A stretch of 64,000 nucleotides of DNA, taken from the NCBI RefSeq assembly GCF_028640845.1, contig NC_080543.1:3835459-3899458 (forward strand), in the 5' to 3' direction. The DNA is from Ahaetulla prasina. Its lineage: Eukaryota; Chordata; Lepidosauria; Squamata; Colubridae. A program made the translations under genes and the position numbers. How positions within the stretch are numbered: the stretch's first letter is position 1; each line of letters opens with the position of its first letter. This document shows positions 34,498 through 46,559 of this stretch, piece by piece. The notes beneath the pieces are model-generated. The model did no database searches. It saw only the letters and a list, made by a program, of their open reading frames with translations, and was not told where the DNA came from.

Positions 34498-35405
34498 AAG
34501 CAAAATGGCTCACTTGAAAACGCCAGCTTTGCCCAGCCTCCCCCTGGTATGTGCCAAACAGATAACACCCGGTTGCATCTTTACGGGCTGACCACGTTAG
34601 GGAAAACCTAACCATGGCTTTATGAAGTTGTGTAAACCAGACCGTCCCATAATATACTTGCTCAGTTATTGTGTGTGTGTGGGGGGGTGTACTTGTTCCG
34701 TGAACTCCAAAGTTACACCAACGCCCCTCCCTTATCGTCCTGCGACTCTTTCGGGGAGGTGTGGGGGGAGTTTAGCTGGGGTGCAGAAAAAGAGAAGGAT
34801 GCTGTGAAGAAAAGAAATCGAAGATGGGAGAGAAGAAAAGAAAAAAAGAAATCTAGGTCCGAGACCTCCCTCCTTTCATGATATCTCTTCCCACGTTTCT
34901 CAGCTTCTACCCACCGGTTCTTTTTTGTCCTTTAAACCTCTCACCTCATCCCTTCTGAGGAGCTCATCAATTCTCCAAGTCATTAATTCCCCAATTATCT
35001 CTCCTCCCCACAAAGCGATTCACTCTTTCCTGTTGGTTTTGCAATTCGATCCTCGTTCATCGCCTCCCGTGACCCTAGATCACATTCTTCTTCTTCTTTT
35101 TCTTCCTCCTTCTCTTCCTTTCCTCGAAAACTCCTCGTTTTTTGCCACATGGTTCCGTTGCCTTTGCAAGCCACAAACTTCTCTCTTTTTTGTTTTTATT
35201 CAAGGATCACATCAACTCCATCCGACCGCAACTTTTTTAGTCTTCCCACCCTCCCTCCCTGCCAGTCGCTTTGCCCTTCCTCTTTTTCTTTTTCTTTTCT
35301 TTTTTTTTTTTTGAGGGGGGGCAGTTGCATCCTTATTACTGTAATCTAATTTCCTTCATATCCTTCCCTCAATCACCCAGAGTCACTTGTTTGGAATGGA
35401 GGGGC
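34498..35405 (+). other. FCHSD2 intron, unassigned
   Basis: Mixed-complexity intron with C/T-rich patches at 35080-35130 and 35255-35312. No gene or repeat family recognised. Confidence 0.4.
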
Positions 35406-35409
35406 ATAC

Positions 35410-35574
35410 AAATTGGAAGGAAGGAAGGAAGGAAGGATGGATGGATAGATGATATAGAGTTGACTGTTAGATGAGACAGATAAAAGAGATGATAGATGGA
35501 TTAGAAAGAGAGGTAGAGGTAGAAAGAAAGAGAGACAGATGAGGTAAATGGATGGAGAGAGAGAGATGATAGAT

Positions 35575-35641
<67 letters not shown>

Positions 35642-35940
35642 AGAGAAAAAACGAGATAGAAAGAGTGAGGGACAGATGAGATAGAAAGATGGATAGAAAG
35701 AGAGATGAGATGAGATAAATGGATGGATGGGGACAGATAGATAGAAAGATAGATGGATAGATACCAATGAATGGATGGATGGAGGGGAGAGAGAGAGAGA
35801 GAGATAGGATATGGATGGATGGATGGATGGATGAGGAATGGATGGATGGATGGATGGATAGATAGACCAATAGACCGATAGATAGATTGATAGATTGATA
35901 GATAGATAGATAGAAAAATAGATGGATGGATAGATGGATG

Positions 35941-36003
<63 letters not shown>
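35410..36003 (+). repeat. GATA/GGAT tetranucleotide arrays
   Basis: Two uninterrupted GATA runs (about 35576-35640 and 35941-36004) with GGAT and AGAG blocks between them. Confidence 0.9.
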
Positions 36004-36005
<2 letters not shown>

Positions 36006-36474
36006 AGTCAAGGACTACCTAAACACATCCTTTTGTACATACATCTGATAGTCAGGCACCAATTTTAATCAAGTTTAAAAGAAGGAATGGAACAATCATG
36101 GAGGATCAAGCTGGCTGCTTCAAAGAAGGGAGCAGCCATATTTGAAGGTCTTCTTGATAGCTTCTGGTGGGACCCAGAACGCTGGACTGGGTGATCTTTG
36201 GGCCTGATCCAGACCCAGCTTGGTTTCTCCCAGCGCTCGATTGAGTTATGGATTCCCTAACCCCAAGGGTCTCCAAAGGTGACAACTTTTAAGGCTGGCT
36301 GAGGAATTCTGGGAGTTGGAAATCCACACGCCTTTGAAGTTGTGACATGTCCAGCTGAGGAATTCTGGGAGTTGAAGTCCAGAAGTCTTCCCAAGTACCG
36401 AACTTTGGAGGCTCCTTGTCCTTTTCGTGGCTCCTTCCTTCTCGTCGTTTTTACACACCTCTTCTTCGCCACAG

Positions 36475-36558
36475 GCTTCACAGCCGGACGAATTAACCAT
36501 TGAGGAACACGAGGTTTTGGAAGTGATCGAAGATGGGGATATGGAAGACTGGGTAAAG
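36475..36558 (+). CDS. FCHSD2: FCHSD2 exon, SH3-1 middle
   Basis: 28 codons, phase 0-0, acceptor TTCGCCACAG and donor GTATCA. Encodes ASQPDELTIEEHEVLEVI then EDGDMEDWVK: the RT loop acidic residues and the conserved Trp of the first SH3 domain. A decayed MITE palindrome lies just upstream at about 36270-36400. Confidence 0.95.
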
Positions 36559-36614
36559 GTATCATTTCGCTTTTTTTGTCTTTGTGGCATGCTGTAGCTG
36601 GCGGCTGATTGCCT

Positions 36615-37313
36615 TTCTCTCTCCCTCTCTCTCTCGCTCTGTCTCTCTTGTCTGTCTCTTTGTCTCTAATTCTTGCTCTCTCTCTGTGTCTCTCTTTGTT
36701 TCTGTCTCAATCTCTCTCTCTGTCTCTGTCTCTCTCTCTTTGTGACTCTCTCTCTTTGTCTTCGTCTCTGTCTCAGTCTGTCTGTCTGTCTTTCTCTTTG
36801 TCTCTGTCTCTGACTCTCTCTGTGTGTGTCTCTCTCTCTCTTTGTTTCTGTCTCTGTCTCTCTTGTCTCTCTCTGTCTCTCTCTCAATCTCTCTCTGTCT
36901 GTCTCTCTCTCTCTGTCTGTCTCTCTTTTTGTTTCTGTCTCTGTCTCTCTTGTCTCTCTTTGTCCCTCTCTCTTTGTCTCTCTCTCTCTGTCTGTCTCTG
37001 TCTCTCTCTTTATCTCTCTCTCTGTCTCTCTCTCTCTGTGTGTCTCTCTGTTTCTCTCTGACTCTTTGTCTCTCTGACTCTCTCTCTCTGTGTCTCTCTC
37101 TTTGTTTCTGTCTCATTCTCTGTCTCTGTCTCTCTTGTCTCTCTCTCAATCTCTCTCTCTCTCGGTCTCTCTCTGTCTGTCTGTCTGTCTCTCTCTCTCT
37201 GTGTCTCTCTGTCTCTTTGTCTCTGTCTGACTCTCTCTGTGTGTGTCTCTCTCTCTCTTTGTTTCTGTCTCAGTCTCTGTCTCTCGTCTCTCTCTCAATC
37301 TCTTGGTCTCTCG

Positions 37314-37367
<54 letters not shown>

Positions 37368-37632
37368 CTCTCTCTCTCTGTCTGTCTCTCTGTCTCTGTC
37401 TCTCTCTATCTCTGTCTCTCTCTGTGTGTGTGTCTCTCTGTCTCTTTGTCTCTGTCTGACTCTCTCTCTGTATGTGTCTCTCTTTGTTTCTGTCTCAGTC
37501 TCTGTCTGTCTCTCTTGTCTCTCTCTCAATCTCTGTCTCTCTCTCTCTCTGTCTCTCTCTCTCTCTCTGTCTCTCTCTCTCTCTCTTTATCTCTCTCTCT
37601 GTTTCTCTCTCTGTCTCTCTCTCTCTCTGTTT
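36615..37632 (+). repeat. TCTCTG/TCTC pyrimidine-rich tract
   Basis: About 1 kb of CTCT with regularly spaced single G (TCTGTCTC, TTTGTCTC) on the coding strand, filling nearly the whole intron between the 36475 and 37693 exons. Longer units are visible from TTGTTTCTGTCTC landmarks. Frames across it are artefacts. Confidence 0.9.
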
Positions 37633-37692
37633 ACGCTGCCTTCAACTTCACCCTCTTAACGTCGAGTGTGTTCGTCTTTCCCGCTTTCGCAG

Positions 37693-37870
37693 GCCCGGAA
37701 TAAGTCAGGCCACGTGGGCTACGTGCCGGAGAAATATTTGCAGTTCCCGACCTCCAACAGCCTCCTGAGCATGTTGCAGTCCCTGGCGGCGTTAGACAGC
37801 CGGTCTCACACGTCCAGCAATTCCACCGAAGCCGAGCTCGTCTCGGGAAGCCTTAATGGAGACTCCAGTG
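37693..37870 (+). CDS. FCHSD2: FCHSD2 exon, end of SH3-1 and Ser-rich linker
   Basis: 178 nt, enters in phase 0 and leaves one base over. Acceptor CGCTTTCGCAG, donor GTAAGA. Encodes ARNKSGHVGYVPEKYLQF, the last strands of SH3-1 with the ALYDY-family GYVPxxYL motif, then SLLSMLQSLAALDSRSHTSS and EAELVSGSLNGDSS, the conserved linker between the SH3 domains. Confidence 0.96.
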
Positions 37871-38039
37871 GTAAGAGCCAAGAGGGCTGAATCTTCGGGG
37901 TGGGGGGGTTTGGGAGACACCCCTGCTGTTCCTGCACGCCCCAGATGTGAAACGGCACACTCTCAGCCACACGTGGGGTGCGGTTTTTAAGTGCCGTTTC
38001 CAACCAAGCTTCAGAGCCAGTGAGAAACATTGCAGTTGA

Positions 38040-38510
38040 AAGCTGGCTGGGCAACTTTGGGCCAATCACCAGGAGACAGTGAGTTCTAGTTCAGCCTTAG
38101 ATATGAAAGCTGGCTAGGTTACTTTGGGCCAATCACCAGGAGATGGTGAGTTCTAGTTCTGCCTCAGGCATGAAAGCTGACTGGGTGACTCTTGGCCAAT
38201 CACTAGGCGATGGTGAATTCTAGTTCTGCCTTAGATATGAAAGCCACCTGGGTTACTTTGGGCCAAACCCCAGGAGGCAGTGAGTTCTAGTTCTGCCTTA
38301 GGCATGAAAGCTGGCTAGGTTACTTTGGGCCAATCACCAGGAGATGGTGAGTTCTAGTCCCACCTTAGGCATGAAAGCTGGCAGGGTGACTCTGTAAGCC
38401 CCGCCCGTGTCGCAGGGTTGTTGTGGTGGAGAAAATAGGAGCAGGAAGGATTATTCTTTATGTTCGCCACCTTGAGTTACTTATAAAATAATAAAGGCTG
38501 GATAAAAATC
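38040..38510 (+). repeat. Minisatellite within a SINE/LINE tail (~62-bp unit)
   Basis: Six tandem copies of GAAAGCTGGCTAGGTTAC with TTTGGGCCAATCACCAGGAG and AGTTCTAGTTCTGCCTTAG, followed by CGCAGGGTTGTTGTGG and an A-rich GGCTGGATAAAAA end. The related element at 12765 has only two copies. Confidence 0.75.
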
Positions 38511-38544
38511 CAAGCTGGTAAATAAATAAAGATCAGTGCTCAGG

Positions 38545-38790
38545 ATGGGAGTGGTGCGGTGGCCTAGAGGTGGCGCTCTCGCCTCACAATCAGGAGGCTG
38601 TGAGTTTGATCCTAGGTTGAGGCAGATATTTCTCTCTCTCTGGGCCACAATGAGAATATATCTGCTGAACAAAACTCCTCATCGGTGACAGGAAGAGCAT
38701 CCGGCCATTAAAACACTCCGTTAGCTCCATTCAGTTGCGCAGGCTCCACCCCCGCAAGGGATTACGGCGCCGTTAAAAGACGATGAGCGC
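38545..38790 (+). mobile_element. tRNA-derived SINE
   Basis: The head resembles a tRNA gene with A-box-like TGGCCTAGAGGTGG and B-box-like GAGTTTGATCC. The body has ATATTTCTCTCTCTCTGGG and AGGAAGAGCATCCGGCC. The same element lies in reverse at 49255-49490. Confidence 0.7.
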
Positions 38791-38851
38791 TCAGGATCCC
38801 AAGACGTGCCTCCCAGGCTAACCGATTCCCCGTCTCCGCTTTCCCTTCCAG

Positions 38852-39072
38852 TCTGTTTTGTGAAAGCACTTTACGATTACGAGGGTCAGACGGAAGACGA
38901 GCTCTCCTTTCCCGAAGGCGCCATCATCCGCATCCTGAACAAAGAAAACCAGGACGACGACGGATTCTGGGAAGGAGAGTTCAACGGCCACGTCGGGGTT
39001 TTCCCTTCCGTCCTGGTCGAAGAACTGACCGCTTCCGAAAACGGAGAGGTCGCGTGTATCGCCGAAGTTCAG
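38852..39072 (+). CDS. FCHSD2: FCHSD2 exon, SH3-2
   Basis: 221 nt, completes the split Val codon of the previous exon and ends in phase 0. Acceptor TTTCCCTTCCAG, donor GTATAT. Encodes the complete second SH3 domain: [59 protein letters not shown], the WxG Trp and the FPSxxV motif are all present. The last residues ([12 protein letters not shown]) differ from the mammalian form as I recall it. SH3-2 of FCHSD2 binds intersectin. Confidence 0.97.
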
Positions 39073-39237
39073 GTATATTGGCGCCAACCGGGTTTCCTTC
39101 CTGGCGTCGATCGATCGATGGATGGGTATCGTGTGCCATCCGATGACGGTCGATTCCTAGGGACCGCAGGGATCTATTTTCTCCGTGGCTGAGAAGAACG
39201 TCCTCCATTAACGCCCTCTTCTCTTGTCTCCCCGCAG

Positions 39238-39367
39238 GTCTTCCCGTCTTCAAAGTCCCAAAACTCCCTGGCGCCGTTGCCCCTCTACGACCAGCCCCCC
39301 GTCAGCCCCTTCCCCAGCCCCGACAAAAGAGGAGCCCAGGGCTTCCCACGGTCTCCCTCGGCAAACG
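39238..39367 (+). CDS. FCHSD2: FCHSD2 exon, Pro/Ser-rich tail
   Basis: 130 nt, phase 0 entry and one base over at the end; acceptor TCTCCCCGCAG, donor GTAAGA. Encodes VFPSSKSQNSLAPLPLYDQP and then PVSPFPSPDKRGAQGFPR, the proline-rich C-terminal tail of FCHSD2. Confidence 0.93.
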
Positions 39368-40216
39368 GTAAGAGAGGCTCAGGCTCCCTTTGGGTACCCG
39401 GAATCCCTGAGCCAGCATGGAATCCTGAGCATGGCTGACTCGGGGATTCTGGGAATTGAAGTCCACCAGTCATGAAAGGGCCGTCGTTTGCCCACTCCTC
39501 TTTTAAATGGTGCTGTTCTGACCCAGCTCCCCAAACACAACAAAACCTCTGAAGTGAACTCGAAAGATTCCTTTATTAGGAGTGCCAGCAGCCCCAGGAA
39601 AAAATTTTTCTCAACGCAGGCTAAGTCCGTCCGTCCAGGAGATGAATAGTTGTCTATCCCATCCATTCATCTCCGCCCCCTGCCTTGTATCCCCAGAATT
39701 AGGGTGGGGCTTCACTTGCAGCGGTGGCTCTTCCGTCCCAAGGACCGGCCCATAGATTTCCACTGCTCTCCTCTCCTCTGCCTTCTGCACATCCATGCAT
39801 CAGGCACTGGACTCAGCTGTCCCTCCTCTTCCTCATCAGCGACCTCCAGACCTGGGGGGCTGTTGACTCTCCACCTGAGGGCTGACGGAGGGCCCAGGCC
39901 CCACCTCCATCTCTCTCTCTCTCTGCCAGCTCCATTCCCTCTTCCCCCTCTGAGCTCTCAGGTTGCCTTGATGCTGACCCCGACTGCCACACCCCCTCCT
40001 CCTCCTCCTCCTCTACTTGAGGGGCTGGCAGCTGACAGGCCACAACTTAGACTCAGTCTCTCCATTTTGAAAAATGTCTGGACTTCAGCTCCCAGAATTC
40101 CTCAGCCGGCATGCCACACTTCTTAACAGCTGCAGAGGTTGCAAAATTTTTGTCGTTGAAGCATTGTCATTGTGGTTTGTTTGTTTGTTTGTTTGTTTTT
40201 TGTCCTTTTGTTGCAG
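39368..40216 (+). other. FCHSD2 intron
   Basis: MITE arms near 39395-39480 and 40070-40115. The middle is C-rich and unassigned, with a (CTCCTC) patch near 39995 and GTTT units before the acceptor. Confidence 0.5.
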
Positions 40217-40308
40217 TTTCAGAAAACAACTTCACGTCAAATTCTCCTGGATTTTCCCAGCCAACCCGACACCTTCCTGAAAGCACTTCCTACGGCAAAC
40301 TCAGACCT
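40217..40308 (+). CDS. FCHSD2: FCHSD2 exon, penultimate
   Basis: 92 nt, completes the split Val codon and ends in phase 0. Acceptor TTTTGTTGCAG, donor GTAAGT. Encodes SENNFTSNSPGFSQPTRHLP then ESTSYGKLRP, the conserved C-terminal tail. Confidence 0.94.
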
Positions 40309-41836
40309 GTAAGTTTTAAGCCGGGCCGCAGAGCGGTAGACATAAAGCGGGGGGGGGGCGCGCGGGCTTGTTCCTGCATCGTGGTTGCAGCTTTGGCGTG
40401 CTCGCTCCAGGCACAAACCGGGTTAGAACAGGGTTTAATTTCAGCTGCCACCGAGGATGCTAAGTTACACGGCCACTGGATGGGAATCCATCTTGCCCAA
40501 CAATTGGCACGTTGCACGAAACAAATAAAATGTTTAAAAAGCTACGATATCTCTGTAGTGGCTTACTAAGCACATCTAAATTACAGGTACTCCTCGACTT
40601 TAGGTTGAGCCCAAAATTTATGTTGTTCGGTGAAAAATTTGTTAAGTGAGTTTTGTCACGTTTTACGACTTTTCTCGCCGCGTTTGAGAAACTGGTTTAA
40701 CAACCGATTCTATGAGCGTGTGCTTTGCGCACGCATGCAGCATTCAAAATACAGCAATTTGAAACTCAGCTGCTTACCTTCTTAGCAGCCCCGGTAAGTA
40801 GAACAGCGGAGGCGCAGAAATCAGCTGAGCTAGAAAAAAGGAAATATAGGACAGGATAGAGCAGGGGCCGGTGGGCGGGGCCAGCTGATAGTCAGAACTA
40901 CAGGTTCGCCCGAATTGGCAGCAGCCCACCACTGTACGTTTGTTAAATGAATCGTTGCCGTTCTTAAATATTGAAAAATTGGACACAGCCTAACATCGCA
41001 GTTCCCTTTTGAAAGCAGCGCTCCAGATATTTCCTTTCAACTGCTATTTAATGCAGGTGAAACCTTGATCTAATGCAGGGGTCTCCAACCTTGGCAACTT
41101 TAAGCCTGGCGGACTTCAACTCCCAGAATTCCCCAGCCAGTTCTGCTTTTAAATCAATACGTTGTTGTATCATTTCTTCTAACCATATCTTAATTTTATT
41201 CCAATAGTTTTTAGCTCCTGGGCATGTCCACCACATATGATAATAAGATCCTGGTAACTGGGGACATTTCCAACATTTAGCTCAGTGGTCACCAAACTGG
41301 TGGTCCGTGAGAAAATTTTGGTGGTTCGCAGAAATATTATTTTCATTTTTTATATTTATTTATTTATTTTGCATTTATATCCCGTCCTTCTCCGAAGACT
41401 CAGGGCGGCTTACAATGTGTCAAGCAATAGTCTTCATCTATTTGTATATTATATACAAAGTCAACTTTTATTGCCCCCAACAATCTGGGTCCTCATTTTA
41501 CCTACCTTATAAAGGATGGAAGGCTGAGTCAACCTTGGGCCTGGTGGGATTAGAACCTGCAGTAATTGTAAGCAGCTGCTGTTAATAACAGACTGTCTTA
41601 CCAGCCTGAGCCACCAGAGGCCCTAAATATTGCACTAAATACTGTTTATCTTTTTTTAAAAATCCATATTACTGGTCCACGGGATTTAAAATTATGAATT
41701 TAGTGATCTCTGAGGTCCGAAAGGTTGGTGACTCCTGTTTAGCCGATTTATCTTTAAACTTTTTTGCCAGTTTCTCAGGGGGCCTTGACCTGCTGTTGTT
41801 TTTTTCTCACGGGGGCCTGTTCGATTGGTTTTTCAG
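40309..41836 (+). other. Last FCHSD2 intron, transposon-filled
   Basis: Contains a fragment of the TIR family (40588-40720), an ACCGG-type hAT relic (about 40870-40935), a MITE arm (41076-41140), an L1 ORF2 piece on the minus strand (about 41145-41285, encoding HMWWTCPGAKNYWNKI) and a tRNA-related SINE on the minus strand (41346-41628). No gene seen. Confidence 0.65.
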
Positions 41837-41917
41837 GTGCGAGCCGCTCCGCCGCCCCCCACCCAACACCGCCGGCCCCCCGAGAAGATTGAAGATGTGG
41901 AAATCACCTTGGTGTGA
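41837..41917 (+). CDS. FCHSD2: FCHSD2 terminal coding exon
   Basis: 26 codons and TGA (41915-41917). Acceptor GGTTTTTCAG. Encodes VRAAPPPPTQHRRPPEKIED and ends VEITLV, matching the conserved FCHSD2 C-terminus, whose last residues resemble a PDZ-binding end. The phase joins cleanly to the exon at 40217. Confidence 0.96.
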   Translation: MRAAPPPPTQHRRPPEKIEDVEITLV

Positions 41918-42703
41918 CCACGCTCGCCCCGGGGGCCCCCCACCCCCACCCCGGGCTGGGACCCAGGCCCAACGCGTCCGTCCGTCCGTCCGTCCATCCA
42001 TCCGTCGCCCTTGTAAGGCACGTTGCTATGAACCGAGGAGACTGCTTGAAAGCTCGCGGTTAAAACAGGAAGATTCTTCCAGGAACACTCGTGTGTCCAT
42101 CGGTCCTTCTTCCCACCGTCATATGGATATATTTGTGCCTTTTTAGTTTTTGTCGTCGTTTTGGGGGGGGGGGGCAGGTGTTCACCTTCTCGGGCCACCT
42201 TTGTAGCACAACGCAGGCAGCCATGCCTTTTCAGCTGGAGATCAGCGCATTTTGGGGGTTCTTCTTCCTTTTTTTTTTTTTTCCTGTTTTTTAAGGGGTG
42301 CGCCAAAGCTACACAACTATACCCCGGCCATCATCATCGGGGAAACCCGGCCTAATCCTTATCCTGGCCTGATCCATCCTTTCCCCCTTGCTTGGTGACT
42401 TCCAGATGTGGTAGAACCACGATTGTCGGTCGCCGTACCTCACTCCGTACCCCCCTCCTCCCCCGCCACGCCCCTGGGTCTTGCAAGCCGGGATTGCAGC
42501 TCCCAACATCTGGAAGCCGCCACGTTCAGATGTGGATGATTTCTTTCCTCTCGCCCGGCCGACGTTTCTTCCCTGGCACCAGTTTGGCATTTATCGGTTT
42601 TGCAGCAGCCAGTTCCCGAAAAGAGGGCCCGTTTTTTCTGCGTAGGGACTTCCACCCGTAGCCCTGCACCAGATCATGGCGTGATATAAATATATTTATT
42701 GGT

Positions 42704-42709
42704 AATAAA
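42704..42709 (+). terminator. Proximal poly(A) signal candidate
   Basis: AATAAA within TATTTATTGGTAATAAATAT, about 790 nt after the FCHSD2 stop, followed by TG-containing sequence (TATATGCACAC, CATTACTGTG-like). Confidence 0.4.
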
Positions 42710-42781
42710 TATATTTATATATGCACACACCGCGTGCATTAGTGCGGAATATTACTGTGTCATAGGAATGTATTCAAACCT

Positions 42782-42792
42782 TTCCTTCCTTC

Positions 42793-42886
<94 letters not shown>

Positions 42887-42887
42887 A
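42782..42887 (+). repeat. (TTTC)n and (CT)n microsatellite
   Basis: TTCC then about 14 TTTC units, a CT run, then TTTC units again. Confidence 0.9.
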
Positions 42888-43282
42888 ATTTCTTTCAACC
42901 TCGTCAATTAGCTGTGCCCTGGTGGGCGGTCAGGAGGTGTGGGACCGAAAAGGCCGCCCACGAGGGTCCTTTGAAGAAGCGGCTGCCCCCCCCCCCGTTT
43001 TGTCTCCCCCTCCCCTTTTTGAGATGCAGGTGGCGGGAAAAAAAATTCTGCAAAAGCCGGGCAAGTCTCAAGGGGGAATAAAATATGGGGGGGCGGGGGG
43101 AGAACGGGGGGGGGCGCAACCTGGCTCTGCAGTTCCTTTTGGACTGACGCTTAGGCAGTGGGCAGCAGTCGGCTCCATAAGGGCTGCGTGGAAAGCGATG
43201 GATTTTCTCAGGAGGAAATGGAATAAGCAGGATTTTCTTGGTAGAGCTGGAAATAAATGGCCACTGGTTTCCCCTTCAAACT

Positions 43283-43690
43283 CACTTCCTTCTTTTCTTC
43301 CTTCCTTCCTTCCTTCCTTCCCATCCTTTCTCCTCCCTCCCTCCCTCCTTTGTCTTCCCCTTCCTCCCATCATTCCTGTTCTTTCTCCTACTCTCTCTCT
43401 CTCTCTTCCATCCTCCCTCCTTCTCTCTCTCCCTCCCTTTCATCCTCCCTCCACCCTTCCTTTCTCCCCTCCCCTCTTTTATCCTCCCTCCCTCCTTCCT
43501 TCCTTCCTGTTCTTTCTCCTATTCTCCCTCCCTTTCTTTCTCTCTCCCTGTCCTTCCCTATCCCACTTCCTTTCTTTCTTCCTCCCTCCATCCCTCCTCC
43601 AGCCCTGTTCTCCTTCTTTCCACTATATATTTTTTTTCTACTTTTTATAACTTCCCCTCCAACCATCCTCCCTCCCTCCCCTCCCCTCCA
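43283..43690 (+). repeat. Pyrimidine-rich tract
   Basis: TTCC, CTCC and CTCCCTCC units with scattered A, on the + strand. Frames are low-complexity artefacts. Confidence 0.8.
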
Positions 43691-45079
43691 GTCACGTCTT
43701 CCTTAGGATCTAATTCTAATTTCTCAGTTCCCAGACATTCGCCACTTGTCTTAAGGCCTGGCGACTTCCAGTTAATAAGCCCTGGAGCCGAATGTTCCGC
43801 ATACTGACCGGTAGCCTCTGGGCTTGGGCGGCCACATCTCTGCGGGGGCCACCTCCAGACCAGGGAATTCAAGCCAAATAGGGGTGGGTGGGGGGGTGCC
43901 ATGGACCCCTTCTCTTTCTCTCCCCTCTTGCATTGCCTAGAGTCTGAAGTGGCGTAGGGTTTCCTGCCTGGGCAGGGGGTTGGACTAGAAGACCTCCAAG
44001 GTCCCTTCCAACTCTGATATTATTATTATTAAATTTGAGATCCCTTTGGTGGATCCATAGCTGACTTTGCTCCTCTCCCCCCCCCCCCAGTGACAGATTT
44101 TTGCAGGATTTCTCTCCCCCGTCCCTCCCCATCCCAGTGAAAATGGACAAGGTCTCTCGGACGAGGGTGGGAGGTGGCAAGGAAGGGAAAGGAAATTGTT
44201 ATCCCATCAGCCGGGTGTGGGGTTGTGGGGGGGGGGGGGCTCCATCTTACCACTCAAACCCCCATGGCCCTCCTCCTGGGGGTCGGGGCAGGGGGCTGTC
44301 AAACCTCGCCAAGGTCTCTTCGGCTATTCTTCATAGTTTTCCCCGGGTCAACTTCCGCTCCAAAAGTCACCTGGGCACTTTTCCGACTTCGGTTCCTTGT
44401 CCGAAGGGACCACCTTGACCTGGATGGAGATCGAAGCTTGTTTGATCCCTTCGAATCCGGAGTTAAACCAGACCAAAGGCTGGGAACGAAAGAAGCTCTG
44501 TTTTCTACGAACCAGGTAGGGAAGACCAAACCAAAAAAAACCAGGATTTTACCCTTTTCGGACGTTGGTTTTCCAACAAGACTCCTGAGAAGACCTCCAA
44601 GGAAACGGGCCCCCGGAGGTCATCCAAACTATTCCAAATTATTCAATCCCCCCTCAAAAAGTCCACGCTGGGATGATCCGATTTGGAGCCCACCTGGAGA
44701 AGACACCCCCCCCCTCTCTCTCTCTTGGGAAGCCTCCTAAGGCTGGGAAAGACAGAAGAGGACGCAGTTAGATGGCAGGGAGGGGCGCCGTAAAGAAGGC
44801 CGATGGAAGTTCCGGGTTCAGGAGACGCTCCTGAAGAAGACGGGCGCTGGGCCCCTCCGAGAGCCCCATCGGCCGCTTCCCCAAGCTCTTCCCTCCTTTC
44901 AGGGATAGAATGTATAAACTCACCTGCAGAAGGTCTCCCGAGCCCTACCTTGGAAGTAAGATGCTCTTTGGTGACCCGTTTTCTCCCCCCCACCCCAAAT
45001 TCCTTGGCTTTTGTTTCGTGGAAGATCTTCTGTCCGAAACTTTGCACAGATAATCTTGGCTGGATCTATCCAGAAAAAT

Positions 45080-45835
45080 TCCCCTTTTTTCTCTCTCTTC
45101 TCTTCCTCTTCCTCTCCTGCCCTGCCCTGCCCTCCTCCTCTCCTCTCCTTCCTTTTCTTCTCCTCCCCTCCTCTTCCCCTTTCCCTCCCTCCCCTCCCAT
45201 CTCCTTCTCTTCCTCCCCTCCCCTTCCTCTCCTCTCCTTCCCCTCCCTCTCCACTTCCTCCCCTCTTCTCCTCCTCCCCTCCCCTCTCTTTCCCCTCTTT
45301 CCCTCCCCTGTCTCCTCCCCTAGCCCCCCCATCTTCTTCTCTTCCTCCCATCCCCTCTCTTTCCTCTCCTCCCCTTTCCCTCCCTCACCCCTTCCTTCCC
45401 TCCCATCTTTTCCTTTTCCTTCCCTCTCCTCTTCCTCTCCTCCTTCCTTCCCTCCCCTCCTTCCTCTCCTCCCCTGTCTCCTCCCTCCCTTTCCTTCCTC
45501 CTCCCTTCTCCTTCCTCTCCTCCCTCCCTTTCCCTCCCTCCCATCTCCTTCCTCTCCTCTCCTCCCTCCCTTTCCTTTTCTCTCCCTTCCATCTCCTTCT
45601 CCTCTTCCTCCCTCCTTCCTCTCCTCCTCCCTCCCTGACCCCTCCTTCCTTCCCTCTCCTCTTCCTCCCTCCCTTCTCCTTCCTCTCCTCCCCTCCCCTG
45701 ACCCCTCCCTTCCTTCCCTCTCCTCTTCCTCCCCTCCCTTCTCCTTCCTCTCCTCCCCTCCCCTGTCCCCTCCCCTTTCCTTCCCTCCCATCTCCTCTCC
45801 TCCCCTGCCCTATCTCCTCCTCCCCTTCCTCTTCT
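45080..45835 (+). repeat. Pyrimidine-rich tract (CCCTCC/TTCC)
   Basis: About 0.75 kb of CTCCCCTCCC, CTTCCTCTCC and CTGTCTCC units. A unit of about 55-60 bp ending CCTGACCCCTCC is visible near 45640-45780. Frames of up to 384 codons are artefacts. Confidence 0.85.
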
Positions 45836-46473
45836 TTATTTTCTTTGGGGAGGGGGCCAATCTTTGCTTCATTTGTCCTGCTACACGTCAAGGAGATGAA
45901 AATCCCAGCAGCCGATTCCTGTGCAGCAGGGGCCAGTATCTGGCAAGAGTCCTGTAAAGGGTTTTATTTGGGGGGGGGGTTGGGGGGGCTGGCGGGGGAG
46001 GGGAGGCGTGCATTTTTTTTGTGCTGTTGGATCTGTCCGAGATCTTTAAGTGTTTATTAGGACTTCTTAAACAAACGGTTTTTTAATGGGATTTTTTTTT
46101 TCCCAAGAGGGAAAATGAAAGGACAAAACTTTCACTGCAAACATTTTAAAATGTTTCGCGGAAAACAGAAGCGTTTTTGCCAACAATAATACTCTTCCCA
46201 CGTTCCTAGAAGTTGGCCAAGTTGTTCTGCATTTAAAAAAAAAAAAAAATTGATCGGTTTCCGTCGTTGCTGTTAATCTCAGATTCTCCCCAATTCAGAA
46301 AAGCGTTATTTAAATGAAAGTTCCTTAGTTCTGTTTTTTTTTTAAAAAAAACAACTATTTCCTGTAAGAGCTGCTAATTTTTATTTTTTAAAAAAAGGTT
46401 GTAAAATAAGCCTCCTTTTTAAAACTTCCTAGAAGGGCATGCAAATCAAAACATATCACCCATGTACAGTGTC

Positions 46474-46559
46474 AATAAACTGGAAGCAGTTCCCCGATGC
46501 TTTCTTTATATTGGCTGTGTAACTTTGTATTTATTATGTATAAAATGTTGAATAATAAA
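46474..46559 (+). terminator. FCHSD2: Distal poly(A) signals, probable FCHSD2 end
   Basis: AATAAA at 46474-46479 and again at 46554-46559, in AT-rich unique sequence with TGTGTAACTTTGTATTTATT between them. Candidate main cleavage region of the gene. Confidence 0.5.
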
